DNA from: Biscogniauxia marginata
Taxonomy: Eukaryota; Ascomycota; Sordariomycetes; Xylariales; Xylariaceae
DNA length: 64,000 bases
Assembly (NCBI GenBank): GCA_022695795.1
Contig: MU404085.1
Coordinates: 319,597-383,596 of the forward strand
Direction of reading: 5' to 3'
Part shown: positions 24,743-35,781 of the stretch, piece after piece
Layout: each line of letters starts with the position of its first letter
How positions within the stretch are numbered: the stretch's first letter is position 1
The notes under the pieces: generated by a model
The model's database searches: none
Seen by the model: the letters and a program-made list of their open reading frames with translations, nothing else
Told to the model about the DNA's origin: nothing
Made by a program: the position numbers and the translations under genes

Positions 24743-27700
24743 ATGTCTACAGCCATGGGTGTTGTGATACCACCCCGGCGACAAACCTCGTTCACTCGAG
24801 GCGGCCTCGCTAGGACTATGGGGATCGCAGTTCTGCTCGTCGTGCTTTTAACATTTTTCAGGGACGGTGCGTGGTCACTTAGAGAAGTACAGACAGTACT
24901 CTTCCCCGACAAGGATGATTCGCTACACGATATAGTCACTTGGGATGAGCATTCGTTGTTCGTGCGAGGAGAAAGGGTTATGATCATGAGCGGCGAGTTC
25001 CACCCATGGAGACTCCCTGTCCCATCATTATGGCTGGACATTTTTCAAAAGATTAAGGCTATGGGGTTCAACTGTGTTTCGTTCTACAGCTATTGGGCTC
25101 TGTTAGAGGGGCAACCGGGGAATTTTACTGCAGAGGGCGTATTTGCATTTGAACCCTTTTTCGAAGCCGCCACCCAAGCAGGTATATATCTCATTGCCGT
25201 GAGCATGCCTTCCTATTACCCTGAATCCCACACATGCTAAAGTGCTTAAAGAGACCTGGCCCTTACATCAACGCCGAGGTCAGCTTTGGCGGATATCCGG
25301 GATGGGTTCAGCGCATTAAAAGCCGGTTACGTACGCCAGCGGATGACTATTTGACGGCTACCGACAAGTTAGTTTCAGGTCTATACCACACAGTCAGGTT
25401 ACTGACGTCGATTAGCTATGTTGCCAACATTGACGCTATTATTGCTAAAGCGCAAATAACAAACGGCGGTCCCGTAATTTTGTACCAGCCTGAGAACGAG
25501 TATACGACCTCGGTCATTCTGCCCTTTCCAAACGGTAAATATATGCAGTATATCGAGGACCAATCACGGAGGGCAGGAATTGTCGTGCCATTAATCAGCA
25601 ATGATGCTGCTCCTTTAGGTCATAACGCACCCGGGACAGGCCTGGGCGAAGTAGATATTTATGTGAGTCTGTCGTATTGGGACCGCTTTCAATTCTTAAC
25701 CGTTAAATAGGGACACGATGCATACCCTCTCGGATTTGACTGTGTAAGTAGGTTTTCTTGCTCTAAGCAACATAAGGCAAATATTGATATTCATATTCAG
25801 AGTACTCCCTTAAACTGGCCATCACTTGCTCTGTCCGGCGTATATCACCAAGTCCACCAGTTACAGAGTCCTTCGACCCCATTTTCGTTACTCGAGGTTA
25901 GTTGACTACATATACTGAACCAGCAATCTCTAACTAGGACTAGTTTCAAGGCGGTTCTTTTGACCCTTGGGGAGGACCGGGGTTTAACAAGTGTGCTGCC
26001 CTCACAAACCATGAATTTGAAAGAGTCTTCTTCAAAAACAATTTTGCAGCGGGCGCAACAATTCATAATATCTACATGGTATCTCTATCAATATCTACTT
26101 GGCCAGCTCATTCCTAACGTGTCTTAGATATACGGAGGTACAAACTGGGGTAACATTGGCCACCCAGGGGGTTATACGTCTTACGACTACGGTGCAGTGA
26201 GTAACAACACTAACCTTTCTCGGGAAAAACCGGGATTATTAACAATCATGAAGGCAATATCGGAAGACCGCTCAGTTAGCAGAGAGAAGTATTCCGAACT
26301 CAAGTTGCAAGCTGAATGGTTCAAAGTCTCGCCGAACTATCTCGTGACGACACCTGGCGCCGCCGTTGTTTTGACGTATGCTACCAATGTTGCGATCACG
26401 GTTACCAGACTCTCGGGCAATACCAGCTTAGGGGAAGGCTGTTTCTTCATAATACGGCATAGTAGCTATGCCCGTACGTCTTCAGACACCTACAGGTTAA
26501 AATTACCGACATCAGAGGGTACCATCTCAATACCCAAACTCTTCAACGAGCTTACTCTTAATGGCCGCGACTCTAAGATCATTGTTACGGATTATAACGT
26601 TCGGGGGCTGACACTTCTATACTCGACGGCTGAAATATTCACTCACCAAAAGTATGAGGATAAGACTATACTCGTCGTATACACAGGACCAAATGAAGCG
26701 AACGAGCTAGCACTGAAGGTTGAGGGCATACCTAATGTTGTTGCTGACGAATCCATAAAAGTTAGCAGGACATCCGAGCTCATAACTTTAGCATGGAATA
26801 CTTCTACGAGCAGAAGGGTCGTTCAGGTTAATAATGACTTTCACATTTACCTCATTGGTAAGCCATCTGGCGGTGAAAGGGAGAATTCAAACTCACAAGA
26901 TATCAGATCGGAATTCCGCCTACCGATACTGGGTACCTGAGGTCGCTAATTACTCACCACTCATTATCAATGGGCCATATCTCATTCGTTCTGCTTCTAT
27001 TCGAAGTGATATCCTTTCCATCTCTGCGGACTTCAACGCGTCGACTACCATTGAGATCATCGGCGTACCCAACAGTGTGAAACAACTGCAAGTCAATGGG
27101 GACTCGGTTGATGCAGAATTGGAGAACGACACATTAACTGCACACATACCATATTATGTTCCAAAATTCAAACTACCAACGCTAAGCGACTTACCTTGGA
27201 CTTATGTCGATTCGCTTCCCGAAATTCGGGAAGACTATGACGATTCTCTGTGGGGTTTTGCAGATCATCTGACGACTAACAATTCATACCAAAGTCTCCA
27301 CACGCCTACGTCGCTGTTCGCCGGCGATTACGGCTTCCATGCCGGGGTCTTAGTTTTCCGGGGCCACTTCGTAGCGAAAGGCGGCGAGAAAACGTTCGAG
27401 ATCCAAACCCAAGGCGGCACCGCGTACGGGCACTCGATATGGCTCGACGACGTGTTCATCGGGTCGTGGATCGGAGACTCGAGCAGCGCCAGCCACGACG
27501 CGACTTACTCCCTGCCGCCACTCACGGAGGGCCGGTCGTACGTGCTGACCGTGGTGATCGACCACATGGGCCTCGACCAAAATGGCGTCGTGGGCCTCGA
27601 CACCGGGAAAGCGCCCCGCGGGATCCTCAAGTACCGCCTAGCGAGCACTTTCTTCCACACCACACCCATCGTCTGGAAGATCACGGGCAACCTCGGCGGC

Positions 27701-28207
27701 GAGAACTACGTGGACCGCGCGCGGGGGCCTCTCAACGAGGGCGGCCTGTACGCCGAGAGGCAGGGGTACCACCTCCCCCGGCCCCCCATCGCCGACGTGT
27801 TCGTCCCCGGCTCGCCGCTCGCCCCCGCCCCGAAGCAGCCCGGCGTGGCGTTCTTCTCCGCACCGCTGGTGCTCGACCTGCCCGCGGACCAATACGACAT
27901 CCCGCTCTCGTTCATCTTCGACCGCGGCGGCGGCATCTCGCGCGTCCAGCTCTACGTCAACGGCTGGCAGTTCGGCAAGTTCGTCGGCCACATCGGGCCG
28001 CAGACCAGGTTCCCGGTGCCCGAGGGAATCCTGAACTACGCGGGCGAGAACTGGATCGGGCTCCTGGTCTGGACTATGGACGACGACGGTGGTGGCGCGG
28101 CGCTCTCGGACTTCCGCCTCGAAGCCGGGGTCCCGGTTCGGACGGGGCGGGCGCCCGTCGTCTTGGTTGATAGCCCCGCGTGGGAAAGACGCGAGGGCGC
28201 TTACTGA
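24743..28207 (+). CDS. GH35 beta-galactosidase
   Basis: Glycoside hydrolase family 35 enzyme removing terminal beta-galactose, for example from pectic galactan. Eight exons join in frame: 24743-25198, 25252-25367, 25416-25662, 25711-25743, 25801-25896, 25944-26078, 26128-26857 and 26907-28207, giving 1037 residues, close to the roughly 1000 usual in fungi. A basic start and hydrophobic segment (about 25-42) look like an uncleaved anchor or late signal peptide. Catalytic barrel marks: [44 protein letters not shown], acid/base Glu in YQPENEY (about 219), nucleophile Glu at the end of TPFSLLE (about 316), then [14 protein letters not shown] and [20 protein letters not shown]. The C-terminal jelly-roll domains include VLVFRGHF and [16 protein letters not shown]. 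The 97-residue gap between catalytic Glu residues fits the family. The final 900 bp is much more GC-rich than the rest. Confidence 0.93.
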
Positions 28208-28973
28208 GTGGATGATATGTCCTCGGAACTTTACTCTGGGGTCGGAGAGGAGTAATAGGGGTTAGAAATAAATCTTTTCCGTTGCAGCTTCGTTTAGTAC
28301 TGTGGAATTATACGAAAGAAGAAAAAAAAAGTCATTTCGCGTAGTCCTCTCTATGGTCTCCTATAGGCGTGTCTGGCTTGGCGGTGATGAGGAAGGACAG
28401 GATAAGTAACATGAAACGAAATACATTTACCATCGCGTTATCTTAGCCGATTCTATTCACCTCGAAGCCAGAAGACGGGTTTCAAACTTAGCCCTAGATC
28501 ACTTCTTCGTTATATTTACGCGTCACCGGATAATGCTTTATGCTTACTTTATTCTCTTCTTATATGAAACCTTGAAACTTTATATACCTTTATAATCATT
28601 TCTTTATTCCTCGAGGTCTAGAGGTTTACTTGTTAATGTTCTAACGTTAACCGTTTTTAGCAGCTTTTTCTTTATCCGATTAGCCCCTTGTGCTCATCAA
28701 TTGACGAACATAGGTCCCCAACTATCCACGTATACAATCATGGCATCTTGGTATCATACGCAGATACACCATCTTCTAGGTTAAGCAGCTTTTTCCGTCT
28801 CATCTCTTTCCGTGCACATGACTTGATGCCCGCGCTCTCGTTGCTATGCTTATGTGACTATCGTACAGAATCGTTGGTATATAGCCCGTATCTTTCTCTT
28901 CGGCACGCCCGCATCTAACCGTCTATCGCAGCAAACCCTCTATTTTTTAATACACTCCTTTGTGAAGTCCACA
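28208..28973. other. Convergent spacer
   Basis: Lies between the 3' ends of the beta-galactosidase (+) and the DNA methyltransferase (-). A small frame at 28688-28918 has no recognisable domain. Confidence 0.5.
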
Positions 28974-31476
28974 TTAGTCGAGTTTTGATATATCCTCTTG
29001 GCTCCCCACAGACAGCGTGCGCGAACTCTCACGCGAGAGTCTTATCGTGTCGTCGTCGTCGTATTCCACATCGCTATCTTCACGGTTGGGTTCAAAACTC
29101 ATTAATCTGTCATCATCATCGTTAATCATGACGACTTCCCGGTATGCGTTGCTTTGGACCGCGGATTGGGTATCATCATCGTCGTTATCGATGACGATAA
29201 TCTCCTTGCGGAGTTCACCCATGATCATCATATCGTTGTCGCTGTCTTCCCTATCTATCTCTATCTGCTCGATTACATTGTCCTGTCTTAGAAGCCACCT
29301 ATGAATATGACTATACAAGACCTCGACGACGGTGGGCGCAAACGCGTTTCCGATCTGCCTTTTTATATCCGTTTTTCTCCCTCGAAAGCGATAATTCGAC
29401 GGAAAGCCTTGTAGTATCGCGTTTTCGCGGATTGTGAAGTTCCGGAGGCCGGAGGGGTGGTAATTATCGGCGCAACCCGTTGTGATAGAGCGTCGGAGTG
29501 GCGCTCTGGAATCCCAGGGTGTCTTAGGATAGGAGCCGTACCGCTGAGCTGTCAAAAACATCTCATCGACGTTATGGAGCGGATCGTGGAGCGAGGCGTG
29601 GGTTCCGACACCCTGAAGCGCCTGGTGCACCGTGACCGTCTGGCGAAGTCCGGGTTGATCACCATGGGTAGGGGCGGGAAAAGGAGGAAGCGCTTCCCCG
29701 GGGCACTGTAGAAAAGGGAATTAGTAGTTGCTATGTTCGGACTGTTTTTTCACCTATGAAACATGCCTCGAGAGCAAAACCTCATACAACAAGCCGGAAC
29801 AGGCAGGTTCTACTCCTGACATGGCCTATAAGACGCAATCAAGAACTTCAAAATTAACTTACGGCTGCGATCCAGATGGCCCGCTTGCGCGGCTGCGCGA
29901 GTCCGTAGTTACTCAGATCCAAGACGTCCCACTCGAATGAATACCCAAGCGAGGTGTACTGGTTGACAAGAGAGTGAAAAAACGATTTGAATCGGCCAAA
30001 TAGAATGCCGAAAGTCTGCTCCCCCGTAGTGATTCGCGGGCGTTCCGTAGCAAGTATGTCACCGCATGAGAAAAGTGCAGCCGCGTTGGCCTCATCATTT
30101 GGGCCCGGGTGAGTGTGTGCAGGACTCCAAGTTTGGCACGGCGGTGACAGGTGTAGCACATCGGTATGGCGTTTCGACCTTGCCTCGATTTGCGCCTTGA
30201 CGAAGTCGTGGACTTCCATTTGAAAGAGGTTCGTAGTAGGGAAGTTGGCACGATAAGTTTCGCAGGCGGCTTGGTCCATATCGCAGGCGACGACGACCTC
30301 GAAACCGGCTTTCTTCATACCACACGACGCACCTCCAGCGCCACAGAAGAAGTCCCCAGCACAGTATCGTTGGCCAATGGCTCTAATAATTGGTTCTACT
30401 TGCGATACTTCGTTGAGTTCGGCCACAGGTATTGCCTGACCGCCGGCGACATAAGATCCTCCCCGCATTACGCCAGCTCTCCAAGCGTTCCGAAGGCTAG
30501 AATCGGAGACTCTTAAGATAGGATCTTCAATTTCATCTTCTCTTAGGCGTCTGATGATGCCGCTTAGTGATCTGCGCTGTTGTTTGTTTTGAGAATTCCT
30601 GTAAATTTTAACAAAAACCCATCGTTGGACTATGGGAGCGCGCCTTTCAATCGCTTCGATCGATGTATATATCGCACCGTTGAATCGGAACTTGGGATAG
30701 AGGGCATTCGTTTTCCGTAAATGCCGTGTACGGATAACTTCAGCCACCGGCACGTCGACAGCGGCTTGGTCAGCCCACTCACGATTGTCGTCTTTTTGAA
30801 CCTCAAGGAGGGCACATACTTCATTTCTGTTCCTTGGCAGCATCCCTTCTAAGTATCGTTGCCGTGTGAGTCGAATACCCCGCAGTATAACATCGGGTCC
30901 TTTCTTGTAAATCTGGCGGACTTCAAGAAATTCCCAGGACAGTTCTTCTGCGGGGCGTCGAGGGACTTCGACAACCGCACCTTGGTTTATGTAGAGATGC
31001 CTCTGCCGGTATTCAGAGAGAAGCGATTGAGGGTCGATAGCTAGATTCCCCGATGCTGATCTAGCACGATCCTGGGGCGGGGCGAGGTCTTCATCTAGGT
31101 CGATAACTTGAGCGATTTCTCTTTCAAAGGCAGCCAGAACTTCATCATCCCTTGCATCATGAACTGCAATTGCGGGCACCTCACCCGAGCGGCGTATGGC
31201 ATCGAGGCGCCGCTCAAGGTTCGAAATGGGTGCACCCTCATAGTCATCCTCTAGCCGGATGTGTGGTTGTAGCGGAAGACTGTGACGATAGGGATGAGGC
31301 ATTATTTCTATCGGCGGTGCCGAGTATTGACTAAGATGATTGATTGACGACGTGTGGTACCGTGAGTGGCATCCAAACCTTGCCAACAAAAATCTGTTGT
31401 CAAGGCGAAAGCGTATTGCCCTGGTAGCACACATCAGTCGCTTCATCATAATCAGCGAGTAGCGTAGGAAAGGCAA
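28974..31476 (-). CDS. RID/Masc1-like cytosine-5 DNA methyltransferase
   Basis: C5-cytosine DNA methyltransferase of the fungal RID/Masc1 group, required for repeat-induced point mutation in Neurospora (RID) and premeiotic methylation in Ascobolus (Masc1); acts in the nucleus. Minus-strand exons 31476-29863 and 29705-28974, with a 157-bp intron, give 781 residues. The N-terminal half has a BAH-like stretch (FLEVRQIYKKGPDVILRGIR). Catalytic motifs: GDFFCGAGGAS (SAM, about 374), ACDMD, SPPCQTWSPAHTHPGPNDE with catalytic Cys about 447, GEQTFGI (486-488 EQT where most C5 methyltransferases have ENV), NYGLAQPRKRAIWIAA, CPGEALPPFP across the splice, and motifs IX/X (FTIRENAILQGFP, QIGNAFAPTV). EQT and SPAHT support RID/Masc1 over Dim-2. 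The tail is very acidic (Asp runs). The true start may be ATG at 31302, since the first 58 residues look unlike the family. Intact as read. Confidence 0.9.
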
Positions 31477-32156
31477 GAGAAGGTTATCGAGGTCGCCTCG
31501 AGACCGCCCCGAGGGGTCGCAGACTTGCGGGGGTAGCGGTGGCTATCCCGGATGATGATCGTGCCGTGAAGTATGTAGTAGCTAAGAAGGCATCGTGCAA
31601 ATAAATGTAAATGAGAAATGAGAATGATTACCTAATATTGACTTGCCGCTAATATTAAAGGTCGGCGTATTATCGGCGCAAAAGATCCTTGTCAATGCTA
31701 GACTCGGGCGCGAAAGAAGGGCAAGAAATAGTCGCGAAAAGGAATACCGAGTAACTCAAGCGTGTATGTTCTAAATGCCGAGGGAGAAAAAGAAGGGCGG
31801 CGAGAGGATACCTAATAACAAGATAATTATAAAAGAGAGGAAAAGTATTATGTAAATAAATAATTCATGTCGTCTAAACAATCAAGAGAATAACGACGAG
31901 GCAAGGAGAGGAGGAGGTTTGCAATGAAGTGGCCGAGGACGGGAAAGGGAAAGGGAAAAAAAGGTTTTATAAGGGACGAAGGCACCTTTTACGATTCATG
32001 CGTTTAAAATATTCAATCAAGAGAAACGACATCAGGTGCGGCATTAATAAGTACCTCGGATAGCAATTGCCGTTAAGGACTTGCTTCGCTGTCGATATCT
32101 TAGGCGAATTACCTCTCCTTTCGAAGTACCGACTACATAAAGGAGGACTTGAGAAA
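31477..32156. other. Upstream region of the DNA methyltransferase gene
   Basis: About 680 bp, purine-rich on the plus strand around 31720-31970 (pyrimidine-rich in the methyltransferase direction), consistent with a promoter or leader. No gene recognised. Confidence 0.45.
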
Positions 32157-33161
32157 CTAAGATACAGAACGCCTAGGCTCTTCCTCCTCGGGATTATAGT
32201 ATTTCCTCCAGTTGTGCTCCTCCCTGAATCCTAGTAAGTCCTTGATCTTTTTATTTGACAGCGGTGCCTCGTACTCGCCCATCGCCCTTATGATCTTGGT
32301 CCTTGGCGCTACCTTCTCCAGGAAGTTGAGCGTTGTTTCTGTCGTCGTGATAGTGTCGTTCGTGGCGTTAAATACTTGAAACCCCAAGTCATCCTTCTGA
32401 ACACATAGGTCGCATATCTGCCCTAGATCCCGGGCATCAATATAGCTCCAGGCATTCCGTCTCCTTGTCTCCGGCTTGTTCACGTGTCTTGGAAATTCGT
32501 GCTCGTACTCGTGCGGCTCAATAACGTTGCCGATCCGTAGGGCGTAGATGTCGATCCCAAATCTGCGGGCGAATCCCCTTGCCACTCGCTCGTTGCAAAG
32601 CTTAGAGATTCCATACGTATCCATCGGGTTCACGTCGTCGTCCTCTTGCAGCGGGAAATGGTCGAACTCGATTTCTCCCTCCGCAAAACAAATACCGTAG
32701 GCTGTCTCGCTAGATGCGATGATGATCTTCTTAACTCCGAGCTTGCAGGCTGCCTCGATGACATTGTAGGTTGAGACGACGTTTGCCTTGTAAAAGTCGT
32801 TATCGGGGACCGAAAGAACTCTGGCATTGGCGGCAAAGTGGATAACAGCGTCCGGGGGTTGGGGCACTTTCCCATTGAGAAAGCCATGGAAGTTGAAGTG
32901 TGTGGTCAACGCATTAAAAGCCTGGCCTGAGTCTGTGAGATCTGCCCGTAGGGTGAAAACATCTTGATTCAAGCCTTTGCCGTCCGGAGTCGGTAGAGGC
33001 ACTAGGTCTACATTCAAAACCTGATGGCCCTTCTTGACCAGCTCCGGTATGACATGTCGACCTGCCTTCCCACTACCGCCCGTGAAGACGATTCTCCTGG
33101 TTCTGTGGGTGGTCATCGCAGGAGCTGTCAACGTCGAGGCCCGCCGCCTACAGTGGTTCAT
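32157..33161 (-). CDS. Extended SDR, NAD-dependent epimerase/dehydratase
   Basis: Single-exon, 334-residue extended short-chain dehydrogenase acting on a sugar or sugar nucleotide; the exact substrate is not readable. Cofactor motif TGGSGKAGRHVI lies near the N-terminus and an NVDLVPLP strand gives the NAD-specific Asp. AVIHFAANA and NVVSTYNVIEAA are standard for the family. The catalytic residues are Ser in IIIASSETAYG and YGISK. A cleaner start is ATG at 33116 (MTTHRTRRIVFTGG), since the preceding 15 residues look non-homologous. Its position beside pectin-degrading genes makes a role in uronate or galactose metabolism tempting, and the fold is the one used by uronate dehydrogenase, but the sequence alone does not show it. 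Confidence 0.85.
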   Translation of the reverse strand: MNHCRRRASTLTAPAMTTHRTRRIVFTGGSGKAGRHVIPELVKKGHQVLNVDLVPLPTPDGKGLNQDVFTLRADLTDSGQAFNALTTHFNFHGFLNGKVPQPPDAVIHFAANARVLSVPDNDFYKANVVSTYNVIEAACKLGVKKIIIASSETAYGICFAEGEIEFDHFPLQEDDDVNPMDTYGISKLCNERVARGFARRFGIDIYALRIGNVIEPHEYEHEFPRHVNKPETRRRNAWSYIDARDLGQICDLCVQKDDLGFQVFNATNDTITTTETTLNFLEKVAPRTKIIRAMGEYEAPLSNKKIKDLLGFREEHNWRKYYNPEEEEPRRSVS

Positions 33162-34444
33162 ATATGATTAGCTAACATACAAAGCAAGATTGCAAGCAAA
33201 ATGTCGTGATTAGTCGAAGACTCAATAACCACCATATCTATTCTTTGACATAACCGAGACATTCAAAGCTCTGGGGATGATATCTGTCTTACCTCATTTT
33301 TAACTGCCCGGACTCAGCTTCAGTCATGTTTTCAGGCGCTGGATATCAAGCAGTTGAACACGGTAGATGTACATGAAGGAAATATGTATACAAGAGGCTA
33401 TTCAAAATTCTTGCAGATATAAACCACCAGTGCCAACGCATCATGACCGAGTAAATGGGGCTAGTGGAGTTCGATGCATGATTTGATGCAGTTACTCAAA
33501 CCTACCCACAAATGAGCATTGCCAAACAGCGAGTAATCAGAAGAGAAGAGAGGTGAGAAGTGGCAATATTATATCACCTACATACGTGGCTCCAAAGATT
33601 TCCTTCACAGGCGAATCGCATCTGTTTTGATAGCTACTAGGTATGTCTTCGCGTCTTATTTCTAGCATAACATGAAAATTGGTTATAGATTTCGCCACTA
33701 CGAATGTTGGCAGATTACATGCCCGGTAACCGACCTTTAATAACTAAACTACTACATCACAAGACTCGATCACTTTTGGCTTTTTTACTCCATGTAGCAA
33801 TTTTTTGATAGTAAGCGGAAAGACAGGTAGTATAACTAAGCACATGCCCAAGATAAGCCTTTTCGACCGAACAGCTGCTGAACTATATAAAAAATAATGC
33901 ATTATCATCTAATATAGCCTCCAGAACGCTGCAGTCAATCGAATTGTGTTTTAGGCTATAACAAACGGTATTGGCTACTATCGACAGATAGTAATAGTGT
34001 TAAAATATGGGGCTATGCCCCTATACGATCCTAGTGGCTTCTTATATAGATTTTTAGATAGGCTTTGCCCAGCTACCTAGCACTTAGACTGACTTAATTC
34101 TATCCTCATATCTTCGTCCCATCGAAGTAAATAGAACCACCTTAAGGAGAGTCATATATCCATTCAAGACCTATTATGGTGGTAATTACAGGTTTAATAA
34201 AGAAGGCCCCACAATATTTGATGTTAAAACCGTAACGTAAAGCGCCTTATATACCATATCCAGCGATAAAAAGAAAGGGAAAAGGACTTGTTGAGTAGTA
34301 AATTTGGTATAGGTGCACTGAACACCACACTTGCTGGGGGCTCCGCATGTTCACCTACTCGAATACACTAATATGTCTTGGGGTATACTAATTGATGAAC
34401 ATGATGCAGTTCATCATTTACAGGGACACGGTATTTATTACGAG
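33162..34444. other. AT-rich spacer with one dispersed-repeat copy
   Basis: No gene seen. AT-rich throughout; contains the repeat copy listed separately at 33985-34125. Confidence 0.5.
33985..34125 (+). repeat. Diverged dispersed repeat, copy A
   Basis: Shares with copy B (38400-38510) the exact 14-mer GGGGCTATGCCCCT (here 34009-34022). The preceding bases differ by A/G and T/C transitions (GTTAAAATAT here, GTTGAAATAC in B). A weaker downstream match contains CTACCT and a CTT(A/G)GACT string followed by a CATCTCAT-like end. The 14-mer core is nearly self-complementary and could form a hairpin. Both copies run in the same direction. Length and family are unknown; probably an old short non-coding repeat. 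Confidence 0.55.
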
Positions 34445-35781
34445 CTATTCAAGTCCGTATTTACTCTTTGGCACTACTTTGGCTAGCACTGACCCATCGA
34501 TCCACGCAGTGTTCGGCTGCCCACCATCCGGGGTTGCGAAGACATCTACGGGTTCTAAGTACGGTCTCGCCTCCTCCGCGCTAAACACTTTCGTTATATT
34601 ACTCGCTTCCTCAGCCGCGGCGTCATATCCGGGCCCGTAGACATCGTAAACGGCCATGGTAGTATTCGGTCCAATGCCGCCGTTTTCCTTCCCGCCCCAT
34701 TCGGTGTAGCCAGCGGGTAAGACGCTCGCGTCTAAGTACGTGTTCACGAAGAGGCTCCGGTGCAGGTCGTTCCAAGGCCGGCCGAGCGAGCACTTGTCTT
34801 TGATCACGGGCGCAATGGACGCGTTGGCGGCGATCACGCGGGAGCCGGCGATGTAGACGCCGTATTTATTGGGGAACGTGGTGTTGGTCCCTTTCCAGGC
34901 AGTGATACCGCCGCCGCAGCTCCTCAGCGACAGCGTCGAATCCTGGAGGTACAGTGTACCGAAGCCGTAGAGGAAATCTGTCTGCCCGGCTACGATGACG
35001 TCGTAAAAGTACGCATTGCCCAGCTTGCCGACGTAGACCTGAAAGTGGCATTAGTGAAGGCTCTCGCTTTGTGCGAAGGATGAAAAGGAAAGAAAAAGAA
35101 AAGGTTCACCGTGTCTTGCCAGCTGTAGAAACCACAGGAATAGAAGCCAGCGTTTGCGCGACTGACACCCAACGCGTGCGCGGGCCCGCTCGAGTACGGC
35201 GCGAACTCGTTGCGGAAATCAATGTTGTAAGCGCGGAAGTCTGTGCAGCCGAAAGGCGTGTTCTCCGGGACCGGAAACCCCGTGGGACCCGAGCCGGTCA
35301 AGGTGGCATTCAGATTCGGCCCGACTGTCAGCACGCCGGTGTATACGTTATCGGGGAAGGTGGAATTGTAGTTAGCCGAGTTCCAGTATATCTGGACGTC
35401 GTTCTCCGGCTCGGAATCGTAGTCGATATCGGCGTATGACTGGTTTTGCCATGGGCGATCTGATGCTCCGAGCAAGGTGAGTGGACCCGGCCGCGTGATG
35501 TTGACTTGCTCGGTATAGACTCCTGGTGCTATCAAGATGACTTGCGGTATTGTGTTGTTCGGGAGCGAAGCAATGGCACTCTGTATAGTTGAAAAATCTG
35601 CCCTTGTGTCCGATTGGCTTACATAGAGAGTTCCATCGGGACATCCCTCGAGCGGGTCGGACGTTTTTTTCTGACATAATCTATAGCTTTGCGCTGGAAC
35701 ATTCTTCGCGAAGGTCACTGCCTGATCCAGAGTGTAGGCAATGAGAATAAGATACTTAAGCGGCAGCACTCCAGTAAACAT
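34445..35781 (-). CDS. Pectin methylesterase (CE8)
   Basis: Secreted carbohydrate esterase family 8 enzyme that removes methyl groups from homogalacturonan, making it accessible to polygalacturonases. Minus-strand exons 35781-35110 and 35038-34445, split by a 71-bp intron, give 421 residues. A hydrophobic N-terminus (KYLILIAYTL region) serves as signal peptide. The parallel beta-helix shows IQSAIASLPNN and ILIAPGVYTEQVNI, then GFYSWQDTVYV, where the intron falls exactly inside the catalytic-Asp loop. The second Asp is in GQTDFLYGFG, and LGRPWNDLHRS supplies the conserved Arg and Trp. Many N-x-S/T sites are seen. Head-to-head with the exo-polygalacturonase gene. Confidence 0.93.

Noticed and set aside
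27439..28170. 243-codon frame within the beta-galactosidase 3' end
   Set aside because: It is Arg/Pro-rich and is a frame shadow of the GH35 C-terminal domain.
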